Part shown: positions 42,488 to 53,779 of the stretch, piece after piece | Position numbering within the stretch: position 1 is the first letter of the stretch | Layout of the letters: each line of letters opens with the position of its first letter | Origin: Tilletia caries | Taxonomy: Eukaryota > Basidiomycota > Exobasidiomycetes > Tilletiales > Tilletiaceae | Length of the DNA stretch: 64,000 nt | NCBI GenBank assembly: GCA_032718865.1 | Contig: JALUTQ010000024.1 | Coordinates: 791,501-855,500, forward strand | Reading direction: 5' to 3' | The notes under the pieces: generated by a model | What the model was told of the DNA's origin: nothing | Database searches by the model: none | The model's input: the letters and a program-made list of their open reading frames with translations, nothing else | Translations under genes and position numbers: made by a program

Positions 42488-45400
42488 ATGTCGACGGTGG
42501 CGAGTGCGTGGGATGCGAGCCTTGCTCGACTCAGTCTATCCTTGCCAGCCTCAGCATCTTCGCCCTCAAATTCTCTGGCCACGGTGCGTCGCTGTCTTAA
42601 TGTCGTTCCCTTCTTCGGGCGATGGTTCACACTGACGATAACTGTCGGGACTTGGCTCGTTCTAGACACTGCGGCAAGTCGACCTCTTCTTCACTCCCAC
42701 CCATACCCGCGACTGCGCATGGAAAGCAGGGCATAGTGAGTCCTGCACATTTTCTTCTATGACTGTCAGTCTCGCTGAACATTTTTATTCCATCGTTATT
42801 TCCAGGTCAAGTACAATCACATCTCGACAGCATCGTTAGTCAAGGCTGTCAGCATGCTGTGGTAGAAAGCTACCTTAGTGAGTCGCCTTCTCCTCCTACT
42901 GAATGAGATCGTATACGCTCACTCTCGCTTGTCTGAACACTTTGCATAGAACGATGTGAGCAAAACTTTACGTCCTGTGCAACCTCCATCCTCGTCAGGA
43001 TCGTTGCCCCTCGCAATCCTGCAGTCGAACCCGAGGCAATCGTTGAACAAACTCTCCAAGAATTATACGAGCTCATGCAGCTTTGGAGAGCCCCTCTGCA
43101 TCTAGAAGCGTTCGGAGAGTAAGTGCTCATTCCCCGTGCAAAGTAATCATCCAGAAGGCACTCACATTCACACTCGGACGCACAGTGGAAGCCAACTCCT
43201 CACCTTTGACATCCTATTCGGACGACTGCTCCGCGCAAGCCTCAGCGAAGCACATCTCGACGTCATATCCGAACTTATGCGCCGGCTCATCAACCGTATC
43301 GCACGAAGCACTGTAACCCCGGCAGGCTCCTTCGTCCCCAGCTCTCCAATCTGGATCCATCTCGGCATCGCAGACATCGCTCTCACCTCCCTCATCACCT
43401 GGACAAAACGTCATCTCAAAGGTCGTATTCAAGCTCTTGCGTCCGCTGACTTCTCTCATCTCCACGGCGACGAACTCACTGAGGATCCTCTTGCACAGAG
43501 CGTTCTCGCTCAAGGCCCTTTTGCTCATCGAGTGCTTCCTGTCATTCACACTCTCCTGCGCGACATCTACGGCCCCATCCTTCGCGATTGGCTCGAGTAC
43601 TTTGCTCAATACGATCACAAACCACGTCCGTTTGGTGGCAATCTGGATGGTGTCGTCGGGGGACTCTGCTCCGCTGCGCTCGAAACTCTCTCCGCCGTCA
43701 GGTCAGCATCGCCCTCCTTCTCCCTTCCTCGATAGTTCTCTGTCAGACTCACTTATCTTCTTTCTTTTTGATTCAACCATGACAGGTCGAAGCAAGTATT
43801 TGATATGGTCATGGCCTTCCCTCACTCACACTCGGCCATGCTAGATCTCAAGGTATGTCTGCCCTTGTGCTGTATTCCTTCAGCATGCTCACAGTACTGC
43901 TTCTTTCAGGGCTGTCTACACCTTCCGGACTCACGCGAAGTGGTAATTGCCGAACTGACGTCTAGGTGAGCAAGGCGGAGCTTCTTGCTTGTCACTTCTG
44001 CCAATATAGGATTTCCGTGTTGATAATTTATCTTCTTCACCCGCTAGCATCCGCCAACGCCTCCTACATCCAGGAGTCAAAACGAGCGGGATCATCCTCA
44101 CCTACCTCCGCACCGTCAGCGCCCTCCGTCTCATCGACGAATCTGGCGTCATCCTCTCTCGCACCGCACCAGCCCTGCGCCGCTACCTCCGCTCTCGAAC
44201 CGACACCGTCTCTGTGATCGTGACCGCGCTGGTCGGCACCGATCCCGATTTCGAGTCGCTCCGTCAGGAGTTGCGGAAGGAGTCCGCTGACCATCGGCGC
44301 GCGGGCATCGCTGCTGCCACGGCAGCCATGCGGAGGAGGAAGGGCAAGGAGGTCCACATGGGCCGGGGCGGAGGAGCTGGTGGTGCCAATGCCGGTGCGG
44401 GTTCGCATGAGGATGCTCATGCTCGACATGGGGCAGATGACGAAGGCGATTCCGAGGAGTTCGGACATTTCGACCCGGAACATTGGAAGAACCCGAATTG
44501 GCAGCCGAGGCCTGTCGATGCTGGTCTCAACTTCAGCTCGACGAGCGCGAATGACATTGTCAACATGCTTGTGTCCATCTTCGACGAAGAGGCACACTTC
44601 GTCACTGCTCTCGAACGCAGTACGGCGGCCGAGCTAATCAAGGTCAAAGGCTACGCACCTGATAAAGAGGTGAGTTCCCTTCTGATCCATCCTCATTTCC
44701 TCCATGCGCTACTGCCTTGATACTCATCTCTTGATTGAATGTGCTGTAGTATCGGAACAATGTCATTCTCAAGAAACGCTTCGGCGAAGTCAAGCTCGCG
44801 CGCTGCGACGTCATGCTGAACGACTTCTCCACCTCGCACCGGATCAACATCCACGTACATGAGCACGTCGACTATGAACGTAAACGCGACCGTCTGATAA
44901 GACAGTACGACCCTCAATCAACCGCGCCGCCGCCGAAGTTTTCGGAGCAGGGACAGCCCACCTTGGACGCTCTCCATCCCCTCATTGTCTCTCGGCAGTT
45001 CTGGCCTTCGCTCGAGGATGGACTTTCGCACGAGGATGCGTCGGTAGGAGCGCTGGCAGTAGCTACCAGCGTCGCCCAGGCGCCCGGTGCGGGTACGGCC
45101 CTGGGCGGGATGGCAGCCGCGGCAGCTGCGAACCGACCCAAGTTGGGCATGATGAAGATGCCAGGACAGCTCGGGCTGGCGTTGGACGAGTATGCGCATG
45201 CGTTCACTCAGGTCAAGTCGACGCGCAAGGTGCACTGGTTGGGCGGGCTGGGCTCGGTCGAGGTTGAGTTGGAGATGGAGGACGGGAGGGTGATTCGAGA
45301 GGAGTGCACACCTGCGCAGGCGGCTGTTGTGGACATCGCCGCTTTGCAAGGTGAGCTTAGGCCCGTGCTTCTCAAAGCCTACGTTCTTTGACCCCGAGCT

Positions 45401-45612
45401 GACGCTTTTCAACGCTCCGCGGTGTGGATACTCTTCCAGCGTCGCAATCACTGCCTGTCACCACACAGGAGCTTGTGCTGCAACTGGAAGCTGACAAGGC
45501 CGTCGTCACGGCGGCTCTCCGATTCTGGACGGACAAGGGTGTGTTGAGGGAGTTGGAAGGACTGTCCGGCACATTCGAAGTTGTCGAGAACAGATCGGAG
45601 GCAGCTCTATAG
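42488..45612 (+). CDS. APC2: Anaphase-promoting complex subunit 2 (cullin-like)
   Basis: APC2 is the cullin scaffold of the APC/C ubiquitin ligase. The start at 42488 is MSTVASAWDASLARLSLS. N-terminal repeats are spread over several short exons (for example LLTFDILFGRLLRASLSE, RVLPVIHTLLRDIYGPIL). The cullin-homology part shows APALRRYLRSRTDTVSVI, NFSSTSANDIVNMLVSIFDE, FGEVKLARCDVMLNDFS, SRQFWPSLED, YAHAFTQVKSTRKVHWLGG and LGSVEVELEMEDGR. A winged-helix end follows: TQELVLQLEADKAVVTAAL and FWTDKGVLRELEGLSGTFEV, stopping at 45612. An Ala/Gly-rich low-complexity insert (about 45035-45140) interrupts the cullin domain, and an Arg/Gly/His segment sits at about 44330-44430. The gene is convergent with GCN20, 139 bp apart. 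Confidence 0.88.
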
Positions 45613-45751
45613 ACATCTCCCAGGCTCCCTAACATATGTATCATGAATTTCGAACCTCGGCACTTCTTTCCTTTCCTGTTCCAGCACGTCCATCAAGCAG
45701 AAGTTGTGCTGGTAGAACATTTTCATTGATTGCAAGTGCGGACGATGCTCC

Positions 45752-48725
45752 TCAGTCGAAGAGAACAGCGCGAAGGTTGCCATCGAAGCGCTTTCGTACC
45801 GCCTTACCATTTCGGACGACGATCACCTCGTTGCAAGTTTCCTTGATGAACGTTTGGTCGTGGCTGATGACTGCGAGAGCAAAGTAAGGAGGAGAAGGCC
45901 TCGGATATGTCAGAACTTGAACCCGCCCAAGTAACGAAGACAAGCCAGAAAAAAAGATGCTCACCAATGACACCTCCGTTCCACTTCTTAATGGCACTTG
46001 CGAGCGCATCCAGACCCTCGACATCCAAGTGATTCGTAGGCTCATCCAACACAAGAATGTGCGCCCTCTGCAGACTCAGCTGCGCGAAAGCAACGCGACT
46101 CTTCTGCCCTCCCGACAACGTCTCAATCTTCTGCAGGCCCGTGGAACCCGTGATCCCGAAGGCTCCCAGGTGAGATCGGTACTCTTGCTCTGTCCTGCCG
46201 GGGAACTTGGCCGTGAGGAAACCGACGGGTGTCGCTTTGTAGTCGAGTTGATCGATGTGATGCTGAGAGAAGTGGCCGATGCGGAGTCGACCATTCTTCT
46301 TTTGATCACCCTTGATTGGGGCTAGATCGCCAATGAGCAGCTTCATCAGCGTAGATCTGCGAAATAAGGGTAATTTGTGTGAGGAGATACTTCAACATAT
46401 GCTCCGCAGTCAGGTCGTAGAGCCTGAGGTGCACTACTCACTTGCCCGCGCCGTTCGGTCCGATGACAGCAATGCGGCTGTCCATGGTAACATCAACGGA
46501 GACGTGCTCTAGAAGAATACGATCAGGGGTGTAACCAAATGTCACCTCGTCCAGCTGGATCAGGGGTGGATTGAGCTGTAGAAGGACACGAGGGCGATGG
46601 TCAGGAATACTTGCGAATGGAAGAGCCAACTCATAGGGCAACTCACTTGTTCGACTTCGGGCAGCCGGAAGGTGATCACATCGTCTGCCTCCGGGGGCTC
46701 TAGGATTGGCAGACGCTCAAGCTCTTTCAATCGACTCTGAGCTTGGCTGTGGGTGGCAAGGAAGATCAGACAAATCGGTATCTCTGTCAGTTCGCAAGCG
46801 GTTCTGTCCACTTACGCTGCGCGGTTCGCGTTGTAGCGCCATCGGTCGACCTGAAGGAGAGTCGCAAAGTGAGCAAAGAACTGGGGATCCCTCAAACCGA
46901 GTAGACAAGATACTCACGAAAGCTTGGAGATGCTCTCGCTTGAGCTTGTTGGCCTCGTATTCGCGCTGTTGGTTCAACCGGCGCTCTTCTCTCGTTGAAT
47001 AGAATTGTGAGAAATTGCCTGGAAGGAAGACGAAGGTGTCAGTATAAATGCGAGTGGTCCAAATATATGTCCATGGCTCACCCTTGTAGTAGTCGAGACG
47101 TTGCGAATGTACGTGAATGATGTCGGTGGCCACATTGTCGAGGAAGGCTCGGTCGTGCGACACGAGCAGCAAGGTTCCTTTCCACTCTTCGACAAGGTAC
47201 TGTAAAAAGGTCTCCTTTTCAGTTAGTACAACTGAGAGGGGTGCAGCTTCAGTCTTTCTTCCAACACTCACGTCCTCCAGCCAGGCAATGGCGTCCAGGT
47301 CCAACATGTTACTCGGCTCGTCCAACATCAACAGATCAGGCTTACAGAATAGGGCTCGGGCAAGCGCCAGTCGCATTCTCCAACCACCGGAGAACGACTT
47401 GGTGGGCCAACTCTGCTGTTCCGGGCTGATACCCAGTCCATTGAGCAATGCTGCCGCACGTGCAGGACCCGACTCTGCGTCCATCTCGATGAGTTGCGCT
47501 TGCACTTCACCGAGGCGCACTGTCAGTTCTTCGCGCTTCATCTCGCGCTGGCGTGTTGGCATATCCATGGGCCCCCCATCAGTGGCCTCTGCAACTTCGG
47601 TCGCAGCGGCTGCGGCGGCAACCTCTTCGAGCGCGGCCAGCTGTACGTTGATAGCGCGTTCTTCGACCAGGAGCCTCTCTCGCCAAACGTCTGCGCGTAG
47701 GACGGCGTCGAGTGCCGTGGTGTCGTCGCCGTGAATCTAGGTATGTGTGACAGAGAAGAAATCAGGATACACGAGGGATGAAAAACCACAAAGTGCAATG
47801 AGATACTTACTTCCTGCTCTACGTAAAGCAGAGAAATATGCGAAGGGATTGGCAATTCTCGCAAAGCCATATTCCGAAGCAATGTGGACTGCAGGGTAAG
47901 AGAGCGTCAGTATTACTTTCGCTCTTTTCAAACAGAATGAGAACACCCTTCGGCGCCACTGACCTTTCCGTAACCATTCCGGCCAATGACGCCGTATCGG
48001 CGTCCGGAGGCCAGGGTGAGGGTTGCATTGTTCAACAAGCGGTTTGAACCAAAGTTGAGATCGATACTTGGCAGATGGACATCCTGGTTACAATCGTAGA
48101 AAATATCAGCACTTCCCTTCCGGATTGACGCTGTAGAAGAAGCACGGCTTACCTTGTTCTTCCCGCGATGCGCCGCATTCTCCAGAGGGTTGACCTTGAG
48201 GAAGAGCTCTTCGTACGAAGCTTGGTTCTTGGCTTGTTCGACAACCTTGCTACTCTCGTAGAGATCCCGCTGGGCACGCTTCGCCAGCTTGGCCCTCGTC
48301 TTGGCCTCTTGCTTCTCGAGCTTCTTCAGATCCACCGTAGTACGATTTTTCTTGGATCCTCCAAGACCGAGATCGACACCTCCGGCCGTGTCAAAGCCGG
48401 CCGTCTTACTCATCGCCGTCTTGCTCATATCGACGACTCGGTCGAGGCGGGTCAAGCCCGTGCTGGTCTGATAGAGCTCATCATCCTCAGGTGCCTTTTC
48501 TTCGAGCACGGCGCGAATCGCTGCGAGGACGGCCTTGAGCTCCCTAGCCTGGGCAGGGTTGTAGCGGGTGGCGGACTCGAGGATGGGCTCGATGACGTCC
48601 GTCAGCGCTTGTTCGGGCGACTCATCTGGCTCGTCGACAAAGCCAGAGAGGTAGGAGACGATGGGGTCGTCGAGCTCAGGGAATGCCTTCCGAAGAAGAC
48701 TCTCTGTGGACACAGCGACGGGCAT
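45752..48725 (-). CDS. GCN20: ABCF ATPase, GCN20/ABCF3 type
   Basis: This is a cytosolic ABC-F protein with two nucleotide-binding domains and no membrane segments. In yeast GCN20 works with GCN1 to activate the GCN2 kinase on stalled ribosomes. The start is at 48725 (MPVAVSTESLLRKAFPELDD), with the GCN20-type N-terminal helical domain. Domain 1: Walker A GVIGRNGYGK, split by an intron before STLLRN; signature KSFSGGWRMRLALARALF; Walker B LLMLDEPSNMLDLDAI, the variant usual in this family. Domain 2: AVIGPNGAGKSTLMKLL, signature ETLSGGQKSRVAFAQL, Walker B LVLDEPTNHLDVEGLDAL and a VISHDQTFI switch. The linker has the NQQREYEANKLKREHLQAF helix. Seven or more short introns carry standard sites. 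Stop at 45752. Confidence 0.92.
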
Positions 48726-49047
48726 GGTGCTTCCAATTCGATCGCAAATGTATGCGCAAGTTACAGTACCGCGCGCGCGTCTCTTCCTTGTGCGTCTTGC
48801 GTGTCTTGACTGTCGCTGTTGTCCGCAAGTTGGTGGTCATGAGCAGGAAGAAGATCTGACCAAGTTGCCATCCCTCTCCACTTCCTCATCCCCGTCCTCG
48901 TCCTCGACCTCAACGTCATCCTTGACTTACATAGGCCTCGCTCGCATCGACATCAGGTGGGCCCCACGGCCTCGCCCCTAGCTCGTGAGAAGGTCTGCCA
49001 TTCAGCTGGGGCTTCAGACGCTGCGTGTCTGTCCTCCTTTCCTCAGA
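48726..49047. other. Intergenic between divergent GCN20 and DSC4-like genes
   Basis: No gene is certain. An acceptor-like CTTTCCTCAG just before 49047 leaves room for an upstream exon of the DSC4-like gene within this stretch. Confidence 0.45.
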
Positions 49048-50931
49048 ATGCAGAGTCAGCGGCGGGAACTCATCCGGCAAGTGAGTACCATGCGCAGTCA
49101 TTCGTTGCCTCTCCCGCGCAGAAGCTTACGAACTCTCCTTCGGTCTGCAGCTGGATGTTTTATTATTCACCCTCTTCGTGTACGTGTGGTTCTTGGACAA
49201 GAGTCTCCTCCTCCTCGCCCTCAAGATAGGGCTCCAGGTCCAGTACTGTGAGTCGCCTCTCCATGCGCATATACAGGCTCAGGCTCAGAGGGCAGGCAGC
49301 TGACCATCTCTGGCTTTTCGTCCCAACCTCGCAGGCAACCCGACCTCTTTCAACCCTGACTTACCTCTGCCTATCCTATGCCGGACCGTGTTGTTCTTCA
49401 ACCTCGGCTCCGTCGTCTCGCATGCCTTCTTCTGGACGGGTACTGGACTGAGCCCGCTGGACGACCAGGACGGTACTGGGATCGGTGGCGCATACAGTCG
49501 GTCAGGGCGCACAGGCTTTATACTGGACTTCATTGGGCAAGGTGAGATCTGCCAAGCATGCGATATGTAAAGCTCCGCAGGCCCAACAGACGGAACTGAC
49601 CTTCTTGTGCGTCCATCAATCAGCTTACCAGCCGACAAAGCTCCATCTTCTCCTTCTCGACATTTTGACTGCCTTCCTTCAATGGCTCTTCATAATCGTC
49701 GTATCCGAGACTGAAAAGGCCGAAGAACTGAGGCCAGACTTGGACGAATACGGTCTGCTAGACGGAGATCCAACCAAAGAGATCATTCTTCTACAGCCCA
49801 ACGAGGCTCGTCCACATTTCCGTCGGCCCACAGTGAAACGACAGATACAGTCCGATCGTCGACATAGAAGCAGTTCGGATAGGCAACGGGATCGGAGAGG
49901 AGCAGACGACGATGATGAAGACGTGAGCGACGCCGGCAGTGACGCTCCTCTCCGTCCTGGAGAGACCGGCCCGTCCAGTCATCATACATCGAGTGCGGAA
50001 GCATTGGACACATCAGCCGTAACCCATCTCTCCGAAAACTCTGAACTCCGGACGCGGAAACGGAAGGGTCGACTACGCGACCTCGATTCGGAAACGGACG
50101 TGGTGGCGGGGAGCGGCTCGGATGAGCGCGGGGGAGAAGAGAGCCCGGATCCGCATGGTCAGGGGTGGTCGCCTCGTAAGTACCTTTTGGGCGTGGAAGC
50201 GTAGGCAAAGGATGGTGCCGTGTTTTGAAGGCTGATCTGTCTACACCATGTGCCACCTCGCGGGATCAGGCGATGAAGAGGCGTCCCTGTTCCTACCAAC
50301 ACTCGGTTCGGAGCCCGAAAGAACTCGGCAGAGAAGACCACGCGGCCATGTCGTGCTCAGCGAGCGAAACTCGCTCACCCATCCGATTGCACACCTGCCC
50401 CTTGTCCAACTTTTTTCAAGCACCTTTACTTTCACGCCACTGCCAGCAAATGGCGGTTCTAGCTCCGCTTCCACTTCAGCAGGAAATGCAGATCCTCGCC
50501 CGAACCCTCAAGCCGGATCATCTGGCTTGAACCGCTCGGAGCGTATAAATCCAGGAGGAGGAGGCGCCCGGGCTGGACGAATGGTGGGATCCCGCTTCGG
50601 TATAGTTCCTCTCTTCCGGAGATACCACGAAGGCGAAGAGGCTGTAACAGCCTCGGGCGGCCCAGCTCCACCTCGACCCTCTCGGCCTTCTCGGACAGAG
50701 TCAGGCACGATCCCCGTCATTGCCCTTCCGTTCAGTACTCCGACGTTGAGAGTGACTTCTGCACAAGATACTACTGTGACCGAGCCAGAACGAGCGGTTG
50801 GGCGGAATGAGGCGCAGGACGGCGGTACGCGGCCTCCTTCGACGCCAGAAGGAGAGAACTCTTGGGCGTGGATCATGCGGAACTTCAGCGTGCCTCAGAT
50901 CAGGGCTGGACAGCAACAGGGTGCCGGTTAG
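49048..50931 (+). CDS. DUF1746 membrane protein, DSC E3 ligase complex subunit 4-like
   Basis: Three hydrophobic segments are seen after splicing: LDVLLFTLFVYVWFLDKSLL, CRTVLFFNLGSVVSHAFFW and LHLLLLDILTAFLQWLFIIV. Between the last two is the DUF1746 hallmark GFILDFIGQAYQPTKLHLL. DUF1746 is found in Dsc4 of the fission-yeast Dsc E3 ligase, a Golgi complex that cleaves SREBP. The long tail is Ser/Arg/Asp-rich and presumably disordered (about 49720-50900). Introns: 49081-49150, 49237-49333, 49542-49623 (AG before CTTACCAGCC) and about 50176-50400. ATG 49048 (MQSQRRELIRQ) is the last possible start; an acceptor-like CCTCAG directly before it may mean an additional upstream exon. Stop at 50931. 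Confidence 0.65.
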
Positions 50932-51071
50932 CTCGAGAACTTCTCTGTCCTTCTTTGCGAAGCATTTCACTGGTAATATACAATGCAACTCTGTATATGT
51001 ACACTAATTTACAAGTGTAGGCACGGGGTGCGCCGCTGCTTCTGCGTCTGATTAGGGAACGGTAAGGAATT

Positions 51072-52363
51072 CTAGGGACCTCTGGGAGAATAGGTCGCTG
51101 CGAGTCGGGCCTGTAAGTACTCGCCTCCCGTCGGAGGTCTGCCGTCCGCAGAGAGTGGAATGCCCTTGACCTCCAGCAAATGTGCCAAGGTCGCCCTTCT
51201 CTCAGTTGAAAGAGCTCCGTCCAGCTGGTTCTGCTGCTGAAGAAGGGCTGGGTCGAGAGTGGTATGGGCGTCAGGCTGGCAGAAGAAAGCACTGCGGATG
51301 AAAGAAAGGCAAGTCAGCTCGCAGCAGATGCTTCTCCAAAAATGGTCAACAGGATCCAATGTACGCACACAGAGTATCGAGACTGTGCTTCACTTTCGCT
51401 CAGCGGCATGCACGCGATGCACCGTCGATCGCAGCCGACCTGCTGTCCAAAATTCGATCGCATCGCCAACGTTTACGACGAGACAGCCAGGTCGCGGAGG
51501 GACATCGATCCAACGAGTGTCCTGCGCGCCACTGATAGAAGACGAATCTGCTCGAAGCTTGACTTGCAGACCGCCGACGTCCTTCTGAAAGAGAAGCGTA
51601 CACGACCCCTACGAAAAGGTCTCAAGCTCAAGGTCAGCTGTTCAAATTATCACCCATTTCAACTGCCCGTGCTAGTCGAAGGTCACGCACATAGTCTGAA
51701 TGCTGCGAGGCACGAATATCGCCTTCCTCACTTTGCTGGAGCGTCGAGGGGGCCGGGGGATAGTGGATCAAACGCAAACGATCCAGACCGCCCTATGAAG
51801 AAGGATAAGGAAATCAGCATGCACAGAGAGATAAATGGACGCTGAACGCTCGCTGCACTCACGGTGTGATGAGGCGTGAAGAAGTCGTTCTCAATGCCGA
51901 TGACCTTCGCGAATCCATTGAGCACTTCGATTGCGACCCGGCGTGATTCTTGCCACAATGCTTGAAGATCAGTTCGTGATCGTTCGAGGGTGGGCGGAAG
52001 GAGCTGTTGGACTTTCCCCTCTCCTGCCGGATCGAGACCGTCACCGAGGTAGAAGCTCTCCTTGAGATCGCCCGCGCTGGTCGACCGACTCTCGTCCAGA
52101 CGCTCTTGCTGGATCGGCGTCCATCCAAGATTCGTGGCCCGGTCGATGCCTACGCTCTTCTCCTCGTTTGGCCGAGCGAAGAAGCTCGCCTGGTTCTGGA
52201 AAACGGTGTCGATTAGGGCCTGAGGGATGCCATGGTCGGAGAGGTAGAAAAAGCCATGCTCCAACAAGGCTGCGCTGAGTGACGATAACTGGTCTTTTTC
52301 CTGGGAGCTCTGCGAGCTCAGTCGCAGACGGGCAAGTGAGATGACAGGCAGGACTGGGGACAT
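51072..52363 (-). CDS. 2-oxoglutarate/Fe(II)-dependent oxygenase, isopenicillin-N-synthase-like
   Basis: The start at 52363 is MSPVLPVISLARLRLSS. The N-terminal DIOX_N part reads ALLEHGFFYLSDHGIPQALI, FARPNEEKS and NLGWTPIQQERLD. The Fe ligands are His-x-Asp in ASQHSDYGSCTLLFQKDVGG (formed across an intron whose acceptor is TTTCGTAG at about 51626) and His in RLRSTVHRVHA; the Arg-x-Ser that binds 2-oxoglutarate is formed by RYS before FFCQPDAHTTLDP across the last intron. The middle reads VDVPPRPGCLVVNVGDAIEF-like. Stop at 51072. This is the plant/fungal IPNS-flavonol-synthase superfamily; fungal members oxidise varied small molecules. There is no neighbouring biosynthetic gene, so no substrate can be proposed. 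Convergent with the DSC4-like gene. Confidence 0.88.
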
Positions 52364-52657
52364 GGCAGCATCCAAAGAGAGGAAAATAGAATGGGAATGA
52401 ATGGTAGAACGTAGAACAGGAGGAGCAGACCGCTCATCTTGGTCGAGTTCATTGTCGAGCGGACGAAGCCGGAACATCGCCCGGGCCCCGCCGATCGCAT
52501 TGACCCTTCTCCAGGCGTCCGAATATGTATGGCTGGACGCTGGCCTGTGGCCTCCCCTCGCCCAGCGCGCTGCCTTCGCGTCTTCTACTTGCCCATCGAA
52601 CCCTGTTCGGTACTCCGCCGTGGCTTGCCTGCTGTCTTTGGCGCATTCCTATCAGCC

Positions 52658-52692
52658 GTCCAGCGTCCAGCGTCCAGCGTCCAGCGTCCAGC
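52658..52692. repeat. GTCCAGC heptanucleotide repeat, five copies
   Basis: Five perfect tandem copies of GTCCAGC stand in the divergent promoter region between the oxygenase and the PAC4-like gene (52364-52808). No other feature is seen in that 445-bp stretch. Confidence 0.9.
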
Positions 52693-52808
52693 CGCCTGAC
52701 ATCTGATCTCTTCCGCTCTTTTGCGTTACTCGGCAATCATAAATCTTCACGACTATATACCACAGTCCTAACCATCACCATCACCTCTTCCTCATATCGA
52801 TCCCATAC

Positions 52809-53607
52809 ATGGCGGGTGTTCTTCTCTCTGGACAGCCAGGACCGACGGTCCCAGCGCCCATCTTGTCAGGCAGGGGGGTTGATCTTCCTCAGGCCCAGCT
52901 TCAAACGACTACACACCTGATCTCAATTCCCGCTCGCTCCCCATCCGCGCCTGGACAAGATCCATTCTCGCCTCAAAACGCACAATTCGTGGTGAACATC
53001 ATCCATTTGCGCGACTCCCTTGCCGTCTGGGTCGGCAGTGCACCTCGAGACGTTGTCGAACGCGCTCGGAGAAAGACAAGACAAAGTCGAACGGGGGCGG
53101 AAGCGGAAGCGGGAAAAGGCGATGCGGATGCGTTGGACCGCGAACTGGCAGATGCCATGAGGCAGGCCGGACGACTCGAGGAAGCAGACGAGAGCGAGTA
53201 TCGATCTCGACCGCCTTGCGGATCACTAGCGACCGAGTGGGCCGTGGTCATGAGCCGACCGGGCCAGGTGAGTCCGTCTCTCGCCCTGCCTGCCATTCCT
53301 GTCCATTTGGCTCTGAAAACTAATGCTCTCACGTTCGCAGAGTGCAAACGAACCTCCGCTCGGAAGTTCCCTCTTCCGAACAAACGCAGACGTCGCGCTG
53401 CCAATGTCCCAACGACTCGCGGCACGGATGTCCATCCCTCAGCTCTTCCTCTCTCTCGACTTGCCACCCAGCCTGATCTCGCACGCCACCGCAATGATGC
53501 CTGCCCCGCCGGAACGGACGATGAAGATGATGCTTCTCGAACGAGGCATTGCTGATGCCATTCGCGCTGGTGTTCGTGTCGTAGAGGAGCGCAAGGCCAA
53601 TTCATGA
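52809..53607 (+). CDS. Proteasome assembly chaperone 4-like protein
   Basis: This is a two-exon protein. Exon 1 starts MAGVLLSGQPGPTVPAPIL and contains NAQFVVNIIHLRDSLAVWVG, which fits the PAC4 core strand pattern (..LDDSLFVWIG). A charged insert rich in Arg, Ala and Glu follows. An intron (53268-53339, GTGAGTCCG...GTTCGCAG) leads to SANEPPLGSSLFRTNADVAL, PMSQRLAARMSIPQLFLSLD, LPPSLISHATAMM and a C-terminal helix MLLERGIADAIRA. This resembles PSMG4/PAC4, which with PAC3 helps assemble the 20S alpha ring. The call rests on this short pattern and could be wrong. Convergent with the Iec1-like gene. Confidence 0.6.
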
Positions 53608-53779
53608 TCATTCTTGCGAAATGTACATCATCTACAGGAGAAAGAGTCTCTCTTTCAGATCGTTTGATACCAACACAGTGTCACATATGGGAAAGGAGGA
53701 GAACAGATCACAGCGCCGAGTGAAAAGAAGGGGTATGGCCCGAAAAGGAAGTGACGTGAGGGAACGGGACCACGATGGG

